Positions 27,617-35,190 of a DNA stretch of 61,179 nucleotides are shown piece by piece (positions within the stretch are counted from its first letter, which is position 1; each line of letters opens with the position of its first letter). A model generated the notes under the pieces. That model made no database searches, was not told the origin of the DNA, and saw only the letters and a program-made list of their open reading frames with translations. The position numbers and the translations under genes are program-made. This DNA comes from Muribaculaceae bacterium. GTDB lineage: Bacteria; Bacteroidota; Bacteroidia; Bacteroidales; Muribaculaceae. Location of the stretch: positions 1-61,179 of the forward strand of contig JAGBIJ010000043.1 in NCBI GenBank assembly GCA_017935045.1. Direction: 5' to 3'.

Positions 27617-29089
27617 TCAGCGGCGCCAGAAGGAGGGAAGAAACAATACGAGTATTGTAAACAGTTCCAGTCGCCCGGCCATCATAAGCAGTGACATCAG
27701 CCACTTGGACAAGGTCGGGAAGGCGCTGAAGTCGCCGCTGCATACGCCGTAGCCCAGACCATTGTTGCTTATGCACGACAGGACTCCGAACACGGAGTCG
27801 AGCAGCGGCATACCGCCGTATATCGCAGTAATCAGACTGACTCCGAGAAGCAACATCAGATACCATGTGGCGAAAGCCAGTATCTTGCCCATCTGCTGGT
27901 CTGAAAGCATGGCGCCGTTGACGCGTACGCATTGCATCCTGTTGGGGTAGAGCGCACGCAGTGTCTCGCCCTTCATGTTTCTGAATATTGCCAGAAACCG
28001 GTCTACTTTCAGGCCTCCGGTAGTGGAACCGGCGCAAGCTCCGATAGCCATCAGCAGCATGATGACGCCAGTGACGGCTGAACGCATCTGCGAGTAGGGC
28101 ATCGAGGTCACACCGGTACTCGTACTTGCCGACACGAGCTGGCACATCGGGTCTATCAGCATCTCTTTCAGGCCGCCATGACTTCCTGCGGCAAACTGGC
28201 AGACGAGTACCACTGCGTAGCTTCCGAGCAGCAGCATGCAGTAGGTGCGGAATACGTCGTTGCCCCACAGCCTGCGCCAATGGCCGCGAAGCATCCAGTA
28301 AAGCAGAATGAAATTCACGCCGCCGGCGAACATAAAGACAGTCAGCACACTGTTTACATAAGCGCTGTCCCAGTACAGCAGACCCGCCGAACGGGGAGTG
28401 AAACCTCCTGTGGAGAGTGTGGACATCGCCAGACACACGCTGTCGAAAAGCGATACGGGGCCGGCCCACAGCAGCAGGGCGCAGCAGAGGGTCAGGCCGA
28501 TGTATATCATCCACAGCACTCTGGCCGTCTGACCGATACGCGGATAGATCTTGTCGTGGGTAATCCCCGAGGTCTCGGTGTTGAACATCCAGATGCCGTC
28601 TGACCGGTTGAGCGACGGCAGCAGCGCCAGTGTGAACAGGATGATGCCCAGTCCACCCAGACACTGTATCTCGCTGCGCCAGAAGAGTATGCCATGCGAG
28701 CAGCGGTCCACGTCGCTTATCATGGTCGCTCCCGTAGTGGTAAAGCCTGACATCGTTTCAAAGAAAGCGTCCGTCACACTCAGCGCGCAGGTAGGCGACC
28801 ATATCAGCGGCAGCATGCCGAAAGCTGAGAAGAGTATCCAGCAGAGCGCGGTCAGCAGGCAGGATTCGCGTCTCGTGACCATGATACGGCACCCTCTGGA
28901 GGGGAGTATCGCCACCAGTCCCGGCACAAGGCAGCACAGCGCCGCGAGCAGAAATATATGGCTGTCGGCTTCTCCATAGAGCATCCCGACGGCTGCCGGC
29001 GCAAGAAGCATGGCGCACTCAAGCATCAGCATCCACCCTGTCACGTGGAGTACAGCCCGGTAATTGATGGTAGAGGTGTGGCGTGTCAT
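27617..29089 (-). CDS. trkH: Potassium uptake channel subunit TrkH
   Basis: A 490-residue membrane protein. The four pore loops with selectivity-filter glycines are visible: TTTGATMIS, LSTGGFTPRS, STSTGVTSM and SNNGLGYG. It moves potassium across the inner membrane and is gated by TrkA. Its ATG overlaps the trkA stop by 4 nt. It ends the ung operon apart from a possible read-through into tpx. Confidence 0.96.
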   Translation of the reverse strand: MTRHTSTINYRAVLHVTGWMLMLECAMLLAPAAVGMLYGEADSHIFLLAALCCLVPGLVAILPSRGCRIMVTRRESCLLTALCWILFSAFGMLPLIWSPTCALSVTDAFFETMSGFTTTGATMISDVDRCSHGILFWRSEIQCLGGLGIILFTLALLPSLNRSDGIWMFNTETSGITHDKIYPRIGQTARVLWMIYIGLTLCCALLLWAGPVSLFDSVCLAMSTLSTGGFTPRSAGLLYWDSAYVNSVLTVFMFAGGVNFILLYWMLRGHWRRLWGNDVFRTYCMLLLGSYAVVLVCQFAAGSHGGLKEMLIDPMCQLVSASTSTGVTSMPYSQMRSAVTGVIMLLMAIGACAGSTTGGLKVDRFLAIFRNMKGETLRALYPNRMQCVRVNGAMLSDQQMGKILAFATWYLMLLLGVSLITAIYGGMPLLDSVFGVLSCISNNGLGYGVCSGDFSAFPTLSKWLMSLLMMAGRLELFTILVLFLPSFWRR

Positions 29090-30420
29090 CCGAACAATGG
29101 TTCTATGGCGTGCAGATGGCCGTTGAGGCAGACCACTACCACGTGGTCGCCCTGGCGGATGCGTGTATCGCCGTCTACAAGTATGCCATGGCCGTCTCTG
29201 ATCAGCCCGGCTATTGTCATGGAACGCGGCAGCCGCAGCTCGCGTACGGGCCGTTGTGTGACTTTCGCCCTGTCGCCTACCACTATCTCGGCCACGCAGG
29301 CCGACTCAAGCGACATGACCTGCGGGGTATTGATGTCTCGCCCCAGGATGATGCGCAGCACATGGGACGACGTGATCAGCTTCTTATTGATTACCTTGTC
29401 TATGTTCAGGCTCTCGGCTTCGGCTATATACTGAGTGTCCTCTATTTCGGCGATTACCATAGGCACTCCGAACTCTCTGGCCACCATCGAGCTGACAATG
29501 TTGCTCTCCGTGCTGCCGGAGAAGGCTATAAAGGCGTCGCTGCTGTCGGCATGCTCCTCACGAAGCACGTCCAGATTGCGGTAATCGGCGTTCACTATCT
29601 TGACCGCAGGCACCGTTTCGGCCATTCTGCGGCACAGCTCCCGATCCGGCTCTATGACAGTCACGTCGTACTCCTTGGCCAGCTCCCGCGCCGTGACCCG
29701 AGAGATTTTGCCTGCGCCGGCTATGGTTACTCTCCGGATGCGCACGGGCTTTCTGCCGCATAGCCCCGGCAGCTCGGGCAGCCCCTCCGGCGTAGTGACA
29801 AGGTAGACCGTATCATTGGCCTCCAGTGTGTCGGAGCCGCGCGGTATGAGTATGTCGCGGCCTCGTTTTATGGCTGCGACGTGAAACGTGCGGCGCGTGC
29901 TTGCAAGCTCCTTCAGCTGCAGTCCGCACAGCGGCGAGGTCTCGCGCAGCCTGACAGCCGTGACGGTCAGCAGCCCCTGGTGCAGCTCAAACCAGCTTTT
30001 GGCCCAGTTTACTTTCAGCGCCATCTTTACCTCGGCGGCAGCCAGCAGTTCGGGGAAAAGCATGGTGTCCACCCCTGTGCCGGCCAGAAACGACCGGCTC
30101 GGTTCCTCAAGCAGCTCTCCGCTGTCCACACGGGCCACCGTGCAGCGCGCCCCGGCCATGCGGGCCAGCTGGCATGCTGTCAGATTGACGGGCATACGGT
30201 GGTTGACGGCTACGAACAGGTCGGCTTTGTCGGCGCCGGCTTTCTTCAGGTCTGACACCGACAGCGGGTTGCCTTCGGCTACAATCATATTGTAGCGTGC
30301 ATCCAGGTTTTCCAGGCGGGCTTCGTCATTGCCCATGATTATTACATCCTGGTTCTCGTCAGACAGAAGTTTGGCCATATATGTGCCCGACTCTCCGTCG
30401 CCGGATATGAATATCCTCAT
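29086..30420 (-). CDS. trkA: Trk potassium transport regulatory subunit TrkA
   Basis: A 444-residue cytoplasmic nucleotide-binding ring protein. Two RCK (TrkA_N plus TrkA_C) units are present: the first begins MRIFISGDGESGTYMAKLL, the second about residue 225 with TIAGAGKISRVTARELA and TVIEPDRELC. The start MRIF at 30420 is chosen because it fits the family and overlaps the upstream stop by 4 nt. Confidence 0.96.
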   Translation of the reverse strand: MRIFISGDGESGTYMAKLLSDENQDVIIMGNDEARLENLDARYNMIVAEGNPLSVSDLKKAGADKADLFVAVNHRMPVNLTACQLARMAGARCTVARVDSGELLEEPSRSFLAGTGVDTMLFPELLAAAEVKMALKVNWAKSWFELHQGLLTVTAVRLRETSPLCGLQLKELASTRRTFHVAAIKRGRDILIPRGSDTLEANDTVYLVTTPEGLPELPGLCGRKPVRIRRVTIAGAGKISRVTARELAKEYDVTVIEPDRELCRRMAETVPAVKIVNADYRNLDVLREEHADSSDAFIAFSGSTESNIVSSMVAREFGVPMVIAEIEDTQYIAEAESLNIDKVINKKLITSSHVLRIILGRDINTPQVMSLESACVAEIVVGDRAKVTQRPVRELRLPRSMTIAGLIRDGHGILVDGDTRIRQGDHVVVVCLNGHLHAIEPLFG

Positions 30421-31007
30421 GGCTTTGCTTCGTTTTGGCTCAGCCACGCTGCGGCGGCCTCACACAGTTCGTCATACCACTCCTGGCCGAAGCGGCGTAT
30501 CAGCGGCTCTCTGAGGAATTGATAGACTCTGACTCCCTTGGTGCGTCCCAGAGTCTCGGCAGCGCGGCATACTTTCCAGCGGTGGCAGTTGACAGCCGTC
30601 ATGCCGCCGGGCAGTTCGCGCAGACGGACGGGGTAGAGGTGGCACGATATAGGCTTATAGAAGTCGCTTCCTCCGGAGCGATACAGTTTCTCAAGCGCGC
30701 ACGAACAGAGGCCGCCGGCCTCATAGGTGGTAAAGACGCAGTCGCGTCCGTCGACTATCGACGTTACCAGGTCGCCGTCTTCGTCGTAATAGCCCGGCCC
30801 CTGCTCCTCGAGTACCCTGCGGGCCGCAGGTGTAAGCATGTCCCATACCAGAGGGGTCAGGCGTTGCAGCGTCTCGTATTCCTCCGCAGTGATGGGAGCG
30901 CCCGCGTCCCCCTCGATGCAGCACTCCCCCTTGCATGCGCCTAAGTCGCATAGGAAGAAGCGCTCCAGTATGTCGAGCGAGACCAATGTGTCTTTTATCT
31001 GTAACAT
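30417..31007 (-). CDS. DUF3109 family protein (cysteine-rich metal-chelating type)
   Basis: A 196-residue protein of the DUF3109 family, related to the YkgJ-type zinc/iron-chelating cysteine clusters. Visible Cys groups are FLCDLGACKGECC, GRDCVF, GGLCSCALE, CHLYPVR and NCHRWKVC. The biochemical role is unknown. It lies 6 nt after the T9SS plug gene and overlaps trkA, inside one operon. Confidence 0.88.
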   Translation of the reverse strand: MLQIKDTLVSLDILERFFLCDLGACKGECCIEGDAGAPITAEEYETLQRLTPLVWDMLTPAARRVLEEQGPGYYDEDGDLVTSIVDGRDCVFTTYEAGGLCSCALEKLYRSGGSDFYKPISCHLYPVRLRELPGGMTAVNCHRWKVCRAAETLGRTKGVRVYQFLREPLIRRFGQEWYDELCEAAAAWLSQNEAKP

Positions 31008-31013
31008 TGTTGA

Positions 31014-32288
31014 TTATCTTATTGTTACTACGTTAAGCAGCCGCGCGTAGCGGTCGCCCGGCGCCTGCTGGAACACCTTGACGGTGTACTCGTTCTGAGT
31101 CTCGTAGTGGTTGCCCTCTACCAGCGCCACGTCGGGCAGCGACCGGTTGTCGCGCTCTCGGGCCACATAGCGGTAGTTGTACGACCCCTGCTTCAGCAGC
31201 ATCTCCAGCTCGTACAGCCCTTTCGCCTCATTGTAGCGCATACGTGTCGAGTCGTCGGTCAGATTGTGGGTAAACTCGCCGTCCACATATATGTCGCCGT
31301 TCATCAGCCGGGGGAAATCCAGCGTGAAGCGCGTCAGCACGTAGTCAGCGCCTAAGTCCGGGTCGGTGGAATTGTATTCGTCTATCTTGAAGCGGCCGTT
31401 CTGCGTGCGGTCATAGCTGTATGGCCTGTCCGCCCGTCCGAAGTCAGTCTGCAGCGTGGCGGTGTAGCCGTCATGTTCGTATGCGTTCTCCGCGATGTGC
31501 ATCCCCCGGTAATCTGTACGCACCGTCTCGAAACGGCGGAACTCGTTGCCCGCCGGGAAGATGAGGGCCGGCAGATGCTCGTAGACCATGCGGCCCGGCT
31601 CCACGCGCAGCGGCTTGAGCCGCTCGACCTGAGGCTGCTCCACACCGTTCATCTCCACCGTCATTATGATGTCCTGCCACGGGTCGCGGACCGGATGCTC
31701 TCCGGTCAGCACCTCCAGGTTGAGCTGCTGCCACTCGCCATTGGTGCCCCGGTCCGTCTGCGTGCTTACGTCGCCGATGACCCTTACCGCCTCCTCGCTC
31801 ACGCAGAAGCGTGCCTGCAGAACCGGCGTCTCGGCCGACTCCTCCTCGCGCCACACCTTCAGCAGATAGTTGCCAGACAGCTTCGGGTCCATCCGCTCCG
31901 ACGGCACCGTGATGCGATAGTTGATATAATGGCGGTATACGCTCTGCGAGAAAGCATAGTCCGTGACTTCGGCCTCGTTGAAGCTGTCCAGATACTCGCT
32001 CTCCAGCAGGCGCGACGGCTGCCAGTCTGGTCCGCAATGCGTCAGCGACCAGCGCAGATAGCTGCGCTCGTTGCCCGTCTCCTCGTCAGCCATCTCGTCG
32101 AAGCTGACCGTTATGCGCCGGTCAGACCCTAACATGATGACGGGCGGAGCCATGAAGTCGCCGTCCACCTGCACCTTCAGGGTGCGGAAAGCAGGGTCGA
32201 ATATCTGCGTGCGCGTGTCCTCTGCGCCCGTAGCGGCAGCTACCGCCATAAGCACGAATCCGGCCGATATGCAGCGCAGCTTATTCAT
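31014..32288 (-). CDS. Type IX secretion system plug protein (DUF5103)
   Basis: A 424-residue protein with a signal peptide (ISAGFVLMAVAAATGA). The mature part has the DUF5103 pattern: an N-terminal beta domain (PPVIMLGSDRRITVSFDEM, YLRWSLTHCGPDWQPS, DYAFSQSVYRHYINY) and a C-terminal part with KGLYELEMLLKQGSYNYRYV. In Flavobacterium the family plugs the lateral gate of the SprA translocon in the outer membrane. Here it lies in a housekeeping operon away from other por/gld genes. ATG at 32288 overlaps the upstream stop by 8 nt; an earlier in-frame Met at 32297 is possible. Confidence 0.88.
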   Translation of the reverse strand: MNKLRCISAGFVLMAVAAATGAEDTRTQIFDPAFRTLKVQVDGDFMAPPVIMLGSDRRITVSFDEMADEETGNERSYLRWSLTHCGPDWQPSRLLESEYLDSFNEAEVTDYAFSQSVYRHYINYRITVPSERMDPKLSGNYLLKVWREEESAETPVLQARFCVSEEAVRVIGDVSTQTDRGTNGEWQQLNLEVLTGEHPVRDPWQDIIMTVEMNGVEQPQVERLKPLRVEPGRMVYEHLPALIFPAGNEFRRFETVRTDYRGMHIAENAYEHDGYTATLQTDFGRADRPYSYDRTQNGRFKIDEYNSTDPDLGADYVLTRFTLDFPRLMNGDIYVDGEFTHNLTDDSTRMRYNEAKGLYELEMLLKQGSYNYRYVARERDNRSLPDVALVEGNHYETQNEYTVKVFQQAPGDRYARLLNVVTIR

Positions 32289-32685
32289 CGGCCGCAAGGA
32301 AATCGTGGTAGAGGCGTATGCCGTTCTCTATCAGAGTGCTGCAGCTTACTGCCGCCCCGGGCTTCTTCAGCTCAGCGCAGACGCACGAACCGAACTGCCG
32401 CTCAAACTCTCCGGCAAGTCCGCTTACTCGCCCGTACACATTCCTCTTGTCGGCCGGCTGACCCTCGGTCAGCATGCCGTCTGTCAGCGCCATAGCCGAC
32501 ACCACGCCGCATATCTGGCGCGTGCCGCCCACGCCGCCGCCGAGTCCTGTGGCCAGGCGCAGAGCCGTCTGGCGGGGCAGCCGGTGGACGTCTTCGAACG
32601 CCGCTGTCACACACTGAGCGCAGTTGTAGCCCTGCTGGCGCAGGCCACGCGCTATCTCAAGTCTTTCTTCAAGTCCTTTTACCAT
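32281..32685 (-). CDS. C_GCAxxG_C_C family protein
   Basis: A 134-residue protein. The N-terminal part has the family motif NCAQCVTAAFED, then GLGGGVGGTRQICGVVSAMAL, and Cys pairs near the end (GSCVCAELK, VSCSTLI). The spaced cysteines suggest metal or cofactor binding; the function is not known. ATG at 32685 overlaps the ung stop by 7 nt; the longer frame upstream is only overlap with ung. Confidence 0.82.
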   Translation of the reverse strand: MVKGLEERLEIARGLRQQGYNCAQCVTAAFEDVHRLPRQTALRLATGLGGGVGGTRQICGVVSAMALTDGMLTEGQPADKRNVYGRVSGLAGEFERQFGSCVCAELKKPGAAVSCSTLIENGIRLYHDFLAADE

Positions 32686-33341
32686 ATTATAGGTTCTTTG
32701 CCGTGCTCCCGCAGATAAGCGTTGGCACGAGAAAAATGATGATTGCCGAAAAATCCCCTCCATGCCGACAGTGGCGACGGATGGGCCGATGTCAGCACTA
32801 AGTGCCGGTCACGCGGTATTACCTCCCCCTTGCGCGCGGCGTGAGAGCCCCAGAGCATGAACACTAAGTGCTCGCGTCCGAACGCTAATGCCCTGACAGC
32901 CGCGTCGGTAAACTCCTCCCAGCCCCAGCCGCTGTGGCTGCCCGGACTGTGAGCCTCCACCGTAAGCGACGAATTGAGCAGCAGCACCCCCTGGCGCGCC
33001 CAGCGCGTCAGGTCGCCGTCCGCCGGCATAGGCGCGCCGGTGTCGTCGCTTACCTCCCGGAAGATATTGACGAGCGACGGCGGCATGGCCACGCCCGGCG
33101 TTACCGAAAAGCAGAGCCCGTTGGCCTGTCCCGGTCCATGATACGGGTCCTGACCCACTATCACAACCTTGGTCGCGCTGAAAGGCGACGCATCGAACGC
33201 CGCGAAAATGCGCCGCCCCGGCGGATAGACCGTAGTCTCCGCATAACGCCGCCTCACAAACTCCGTAAGGCTTGCGAAATATGGTTTCTCAAATTCAGGA
33301 GCGAGCGCCGCGCCCCACTCCGGCTCTATCTTCACGTTCAT
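32679..33341 (-). CDS. ung: Uracil-DNA glycosylase, family 1
   Basis: A 220-residue base-excision repair enzyme that removes uracil from DNA. The water-activating Asp65 is in VGQDPYHGPGQANG, and the DNA-intercalation loop with His187 is in SAHPSPLSAWRGFFGNHHF. Full family length. First gene of the operon, behind a TAGATTTG -7 box. Confidence 0.97.
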   Translation of the reverse strand: MNVKIEPEWGAALAPEFEKPYFASLTEFVRRRYAETTVYPPGRRIFAAFDASPFSATKVVIVGQDPYHGPGQANGLCFSVTPGVAMPPSLVNIFREVSDDTGAPMPADGDLTRWARQGVLLLNSSLTVEAHSPGSHSGWGWEEFTDAAVRALAFGREHLVFMLWGSHAARKGEVIPRDRHLVLTSAHPSPLSAWRGFFGNHHFSRANAYLREHGKEPIIW

Positions 33342-33367
33342 ATCATTTCTATTTCAGTTTGCAGCTG

Positions 33368-33397
33368 CAAATCTAAGGTACCGCAAAAATAGCAATT
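33368..33397 (-). promoter_or_regulatory. Promoter of the ung-trkH operon
   Basis: On the minus strand the -7 box TAGATTTG covers 33375-33368, and an ATTG element lies about 18 nt upstream in place of the -33 TTTG. RNA would start about 20 nt before the ung ATG. Confidence 0.6.
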
Positions 33398-33443
33398 CCC
33401 CGCCAATTATGCAAATTCCCGCCCCTTTCCCCAAGACTTTCAT

Positions 33444-33493
33444 AAAAACTGGAGTCCGCTGCGATGATGCGTTGCGACATCGCGGCGGACTCC
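33444..33493 (-). terminator. Terminator of the tandem lipoprotein genes
   Basis: A 16-bp stem with one G-U pair (arms 33451-33466 and 33478-33493, outer GGAGTCCGC). On the minus strand the stem is followed by AGTTTTT. It lies 23 nt after the stop of the second lipoprotein gene. Confidence 0.85.
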
Positions 33494-33515
33494 TATATCT
33501 TCTTGCCGTGCGCTC

Positions 33516-34199
33516 CTACGGCTGCTGAATCATAAGATGCAAGCGGCTGTTGGAGTATGAACTGTCCGGGTCATCCCACTCAAGTACATCGATGACCACC
33601 ACAAGATTCTTGCTGGCTTTTGAGGTATTCGGGAAAATCTTTACCTCCATTTTCCGTTTGCCGGCTTTGAACCAGCCCATCGGAGTGTACAGCGGCTGAC
33701 GGTCCTTATAAGCGGGAAGAACAGGATTGTCAAGTTTCTTCAATGCCATGCTTGAGAAGATTTCCGTACAGTTTTCGCTTGAGAACTCCGTATTGAAATA
33801 TGCGTAGGTAGGATAAAAATACATGTCGTGCAGCTCAAACAGCTCACCCTCCACTTCCGGCCCCCAGCCTACGAGCATCAGTTTCTCGTTGACCTGGGAG
33901 ATGGTAAATGTCGCCCCTTCATGCGGCACATAGACATTATAATACCGATGATTGGCATCAGGAAATCCGGGTTTGGGCTTTTCCCAGACAATATCCTCTA
34001 TGGTCACATCCGGACAGTCCGTCTCAATTACAGTAGCCGGAATATTGCTTCCTCCAAAGCCGGATAGATCAAGCTTCGGTATACCTCCCAGCACGATGAT
34101 TTCGTTGCCCTCCTGATCCAATTCGGGCTCGTCGCTGCTGCAGGAAGGCAACAGCGCAGCGAGAACCAATAGCATTACTGTGATTAGTTTGCTTCTCAT
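33516..34199 (-). CDS. Surface lipoprotein, tandem paralogue 2
   Basis: A 227-residue protein. The signal peptide ends in the lipobox LPSC with Cys20, followed by SSDEPELDQEG. The acidic residues just after the lipidated Cys resemble the Bacteroidetes lipoprotein export signal for surface display. The family is not recognised. Conserved with the upstream copy are DCPDVTIEDIVWEKPKPG, YNVYVPHEGATFTISQV and PLYTPMGWFKAGKRKM. It ends in TAG. The start at 34199 matches the start of its paralogue; an upstream in-frame Met at 34220 is less likely. Confidence 0.85.
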   Translation of the reverse strand: MRSKLITVMLLVLAALLPSCSSDEPELDQEGNEIIVLGGIPKLDLSGFGGSNIPATVIETDCPDVTIEDIVWEKPKPGFPDANHRYYNVYVPHEGATFTISQVNEKLMLVGWGPEVEGELFELHDMYFYPTYAYFNTEFSSENCTEIFSSMALKKLDNPVLPAYKDRQPLYTPMGWFKAGKRKMEVKIFPNTSKASKNLVVVIDVLEWDDPDSSYSNSRLHLMIQQP

Positions 34200-34225
34200 A
34201 TCCCTATGTTTTAATTTCATGGATA

Positions 34226-34906
34226 CTACGGTTGCTGAATCATTATATATATTTGCTCAGGATAACTGTTTTCGGTCGGGTCATTTGCTAAATCTACTTC
34301 AATGATTACCACCAGATTCTTACTCATGCCGGAGTTGTTCGGGAAAATCTTAACATCCATTTTTCGCTTGCCGGCTTTGAACCAACCCATTGGTGTGTAA
34401 AGAGGAGGTCTATCTTTGAAAGCGGGAAGAACCGGATTATCAAGCGTTTTTACTGCTGCAATAGAGAAAGCCTCTGTGCAGCCTTGAGTGGAGAACGTAT
34501 CACTGAAATATGCGTATGTAGGATAAAATGTCCAGTCATTTATCTCAAATAAATCTCCTTCGATTACTGGCCCCCATCCAACGAGGGTCAGTTTTTCGCT
34601 GACTTGGGAAATCGTGAATGTCGCTCCCTCATGCGGCACATAGACATTATAGTAGCGGTGATTCCAGTCAGGACATCCGGGTTTAGGTTTTTCCCACACA
34701 ATATCCTCGATAGTCACATCCGGACAGTTCGTTTCAATCGCAGTAGCAGGAATGTTTATTCCACCGAGTTCAGTGTATTTTTTTGGCACTCCCCCAATTA
34801 TGATTATCTCGTTGCCCTCCTGATCCAATTCCGGCTCGTCGCTGCTGCAGGAAGGCAACAGCGCAGCGAGAGCTAATAGCGTTACTGTGATTAGTTTGCT
34901 TCTCAT
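34226..34906 (-). CDS. Surface lipoprotein, tandem paralogue 1
   Basis: A 226-residue protein, highly similar to the following gene over its full length, with the same lipobox (Cys20) and acidic export-like stretch SSDEPELDQEG. It differs mainly in the linker after residue 35 (VPKKYTELGGINIP), around residue 130 (DWTFYPTYAYFSDTFS) and near the C-terminus. No domain is recognised. It ends in TAG with an in-frame TGA two codons later. It has a strong promoter; the pair is probably one transcript. Confidence 0.85.
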   Translation of the reverse strand: MRSKLITVTLLALAALLPSCSSDEPELDQEGNEIIIIGGVPKKYTELGGINIPATAIETNCPDVTIEDIVWEKPKPGCPDWNHRYYNVYVPHEGATFTISQVSEKLTLVGWGPVIEGDLFEINDWTFYPTYAYFSDTFSTQGCTEAFSIAAVKTLDNPVLPAFKDRPPLYTPMGWFKAGKRKMDVKIFPNNSGMSKNLVVIIEVDLANDPTENSYPEQIYIMIQQP

Positions 34907-34931
34907 ATTGGCTGTGTTTTTAAATCTGCTG

Positions 34932-34962
34932 CAAATTTAATCATATTTTATATTGCTGCAAA
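34932..34962 (-). promoter_or_regulatory. Promoter of the tandem lipoprotein genes
   Basis: On the minus strand, -33 TTTG (34962-34959) and -7 TAAATTTG (34939-34932) are 19 nt apart, a full consensus match. RNA would start about 20 nt before the first ATG. Confidence 0.8.
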
Positions 34963-35126
34963 ATATATTTTTGTGTTTTATAACATATTTTATAGTTTCA
35001 AGCATTTTGCTATTATTGTCGTTGCTTCTTCCCGTTGCATTTCTTTCAGCCTTTGAAAAATGGTCGCTGCAGGTAGGCTCTGAAGAACGGTCTCTTTGAA
35101 GCTCGAAGTCTGTGGGGATTGTGGGT

Positions 35127-35157
35127 TTTGGTGTCTCGGATTTTTTTTGTATCTTTG
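35127..35157 (+). promoter_or_regulatory. Promoter of argS
   Basis: The -33 TTTG (35127-35130) and -7 TATCTTTG (35150-35157) are spaced 19 nt apart. Transcription would start about 27 nt before the argS ATG, divergent from the lipoprotein promoter. The 160 nt between the two promoters shows no other feature. Confidence 0.8.
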
Positions 35158-35190
35158 CCAATTAATTTTTGCTTAACGGATTTACATATA

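Noticed and set aside
33516-34906. Complete reassignment of UAG to glutamine in this genome
   Set aside because: Both tandem lipoproteins end at TAG in the same aligned position. Reading through would add an unrelated tail in one and stop at TGA after two codons in the other. Partial suppression remains possible, full reassignment does not fit.
34937-35161. 74-residue minus-strand frame between the lipoprotein and argS genes
   Set aside because: It runs across both divergent promoters, so it is very unlikely to be expressed as drawn.
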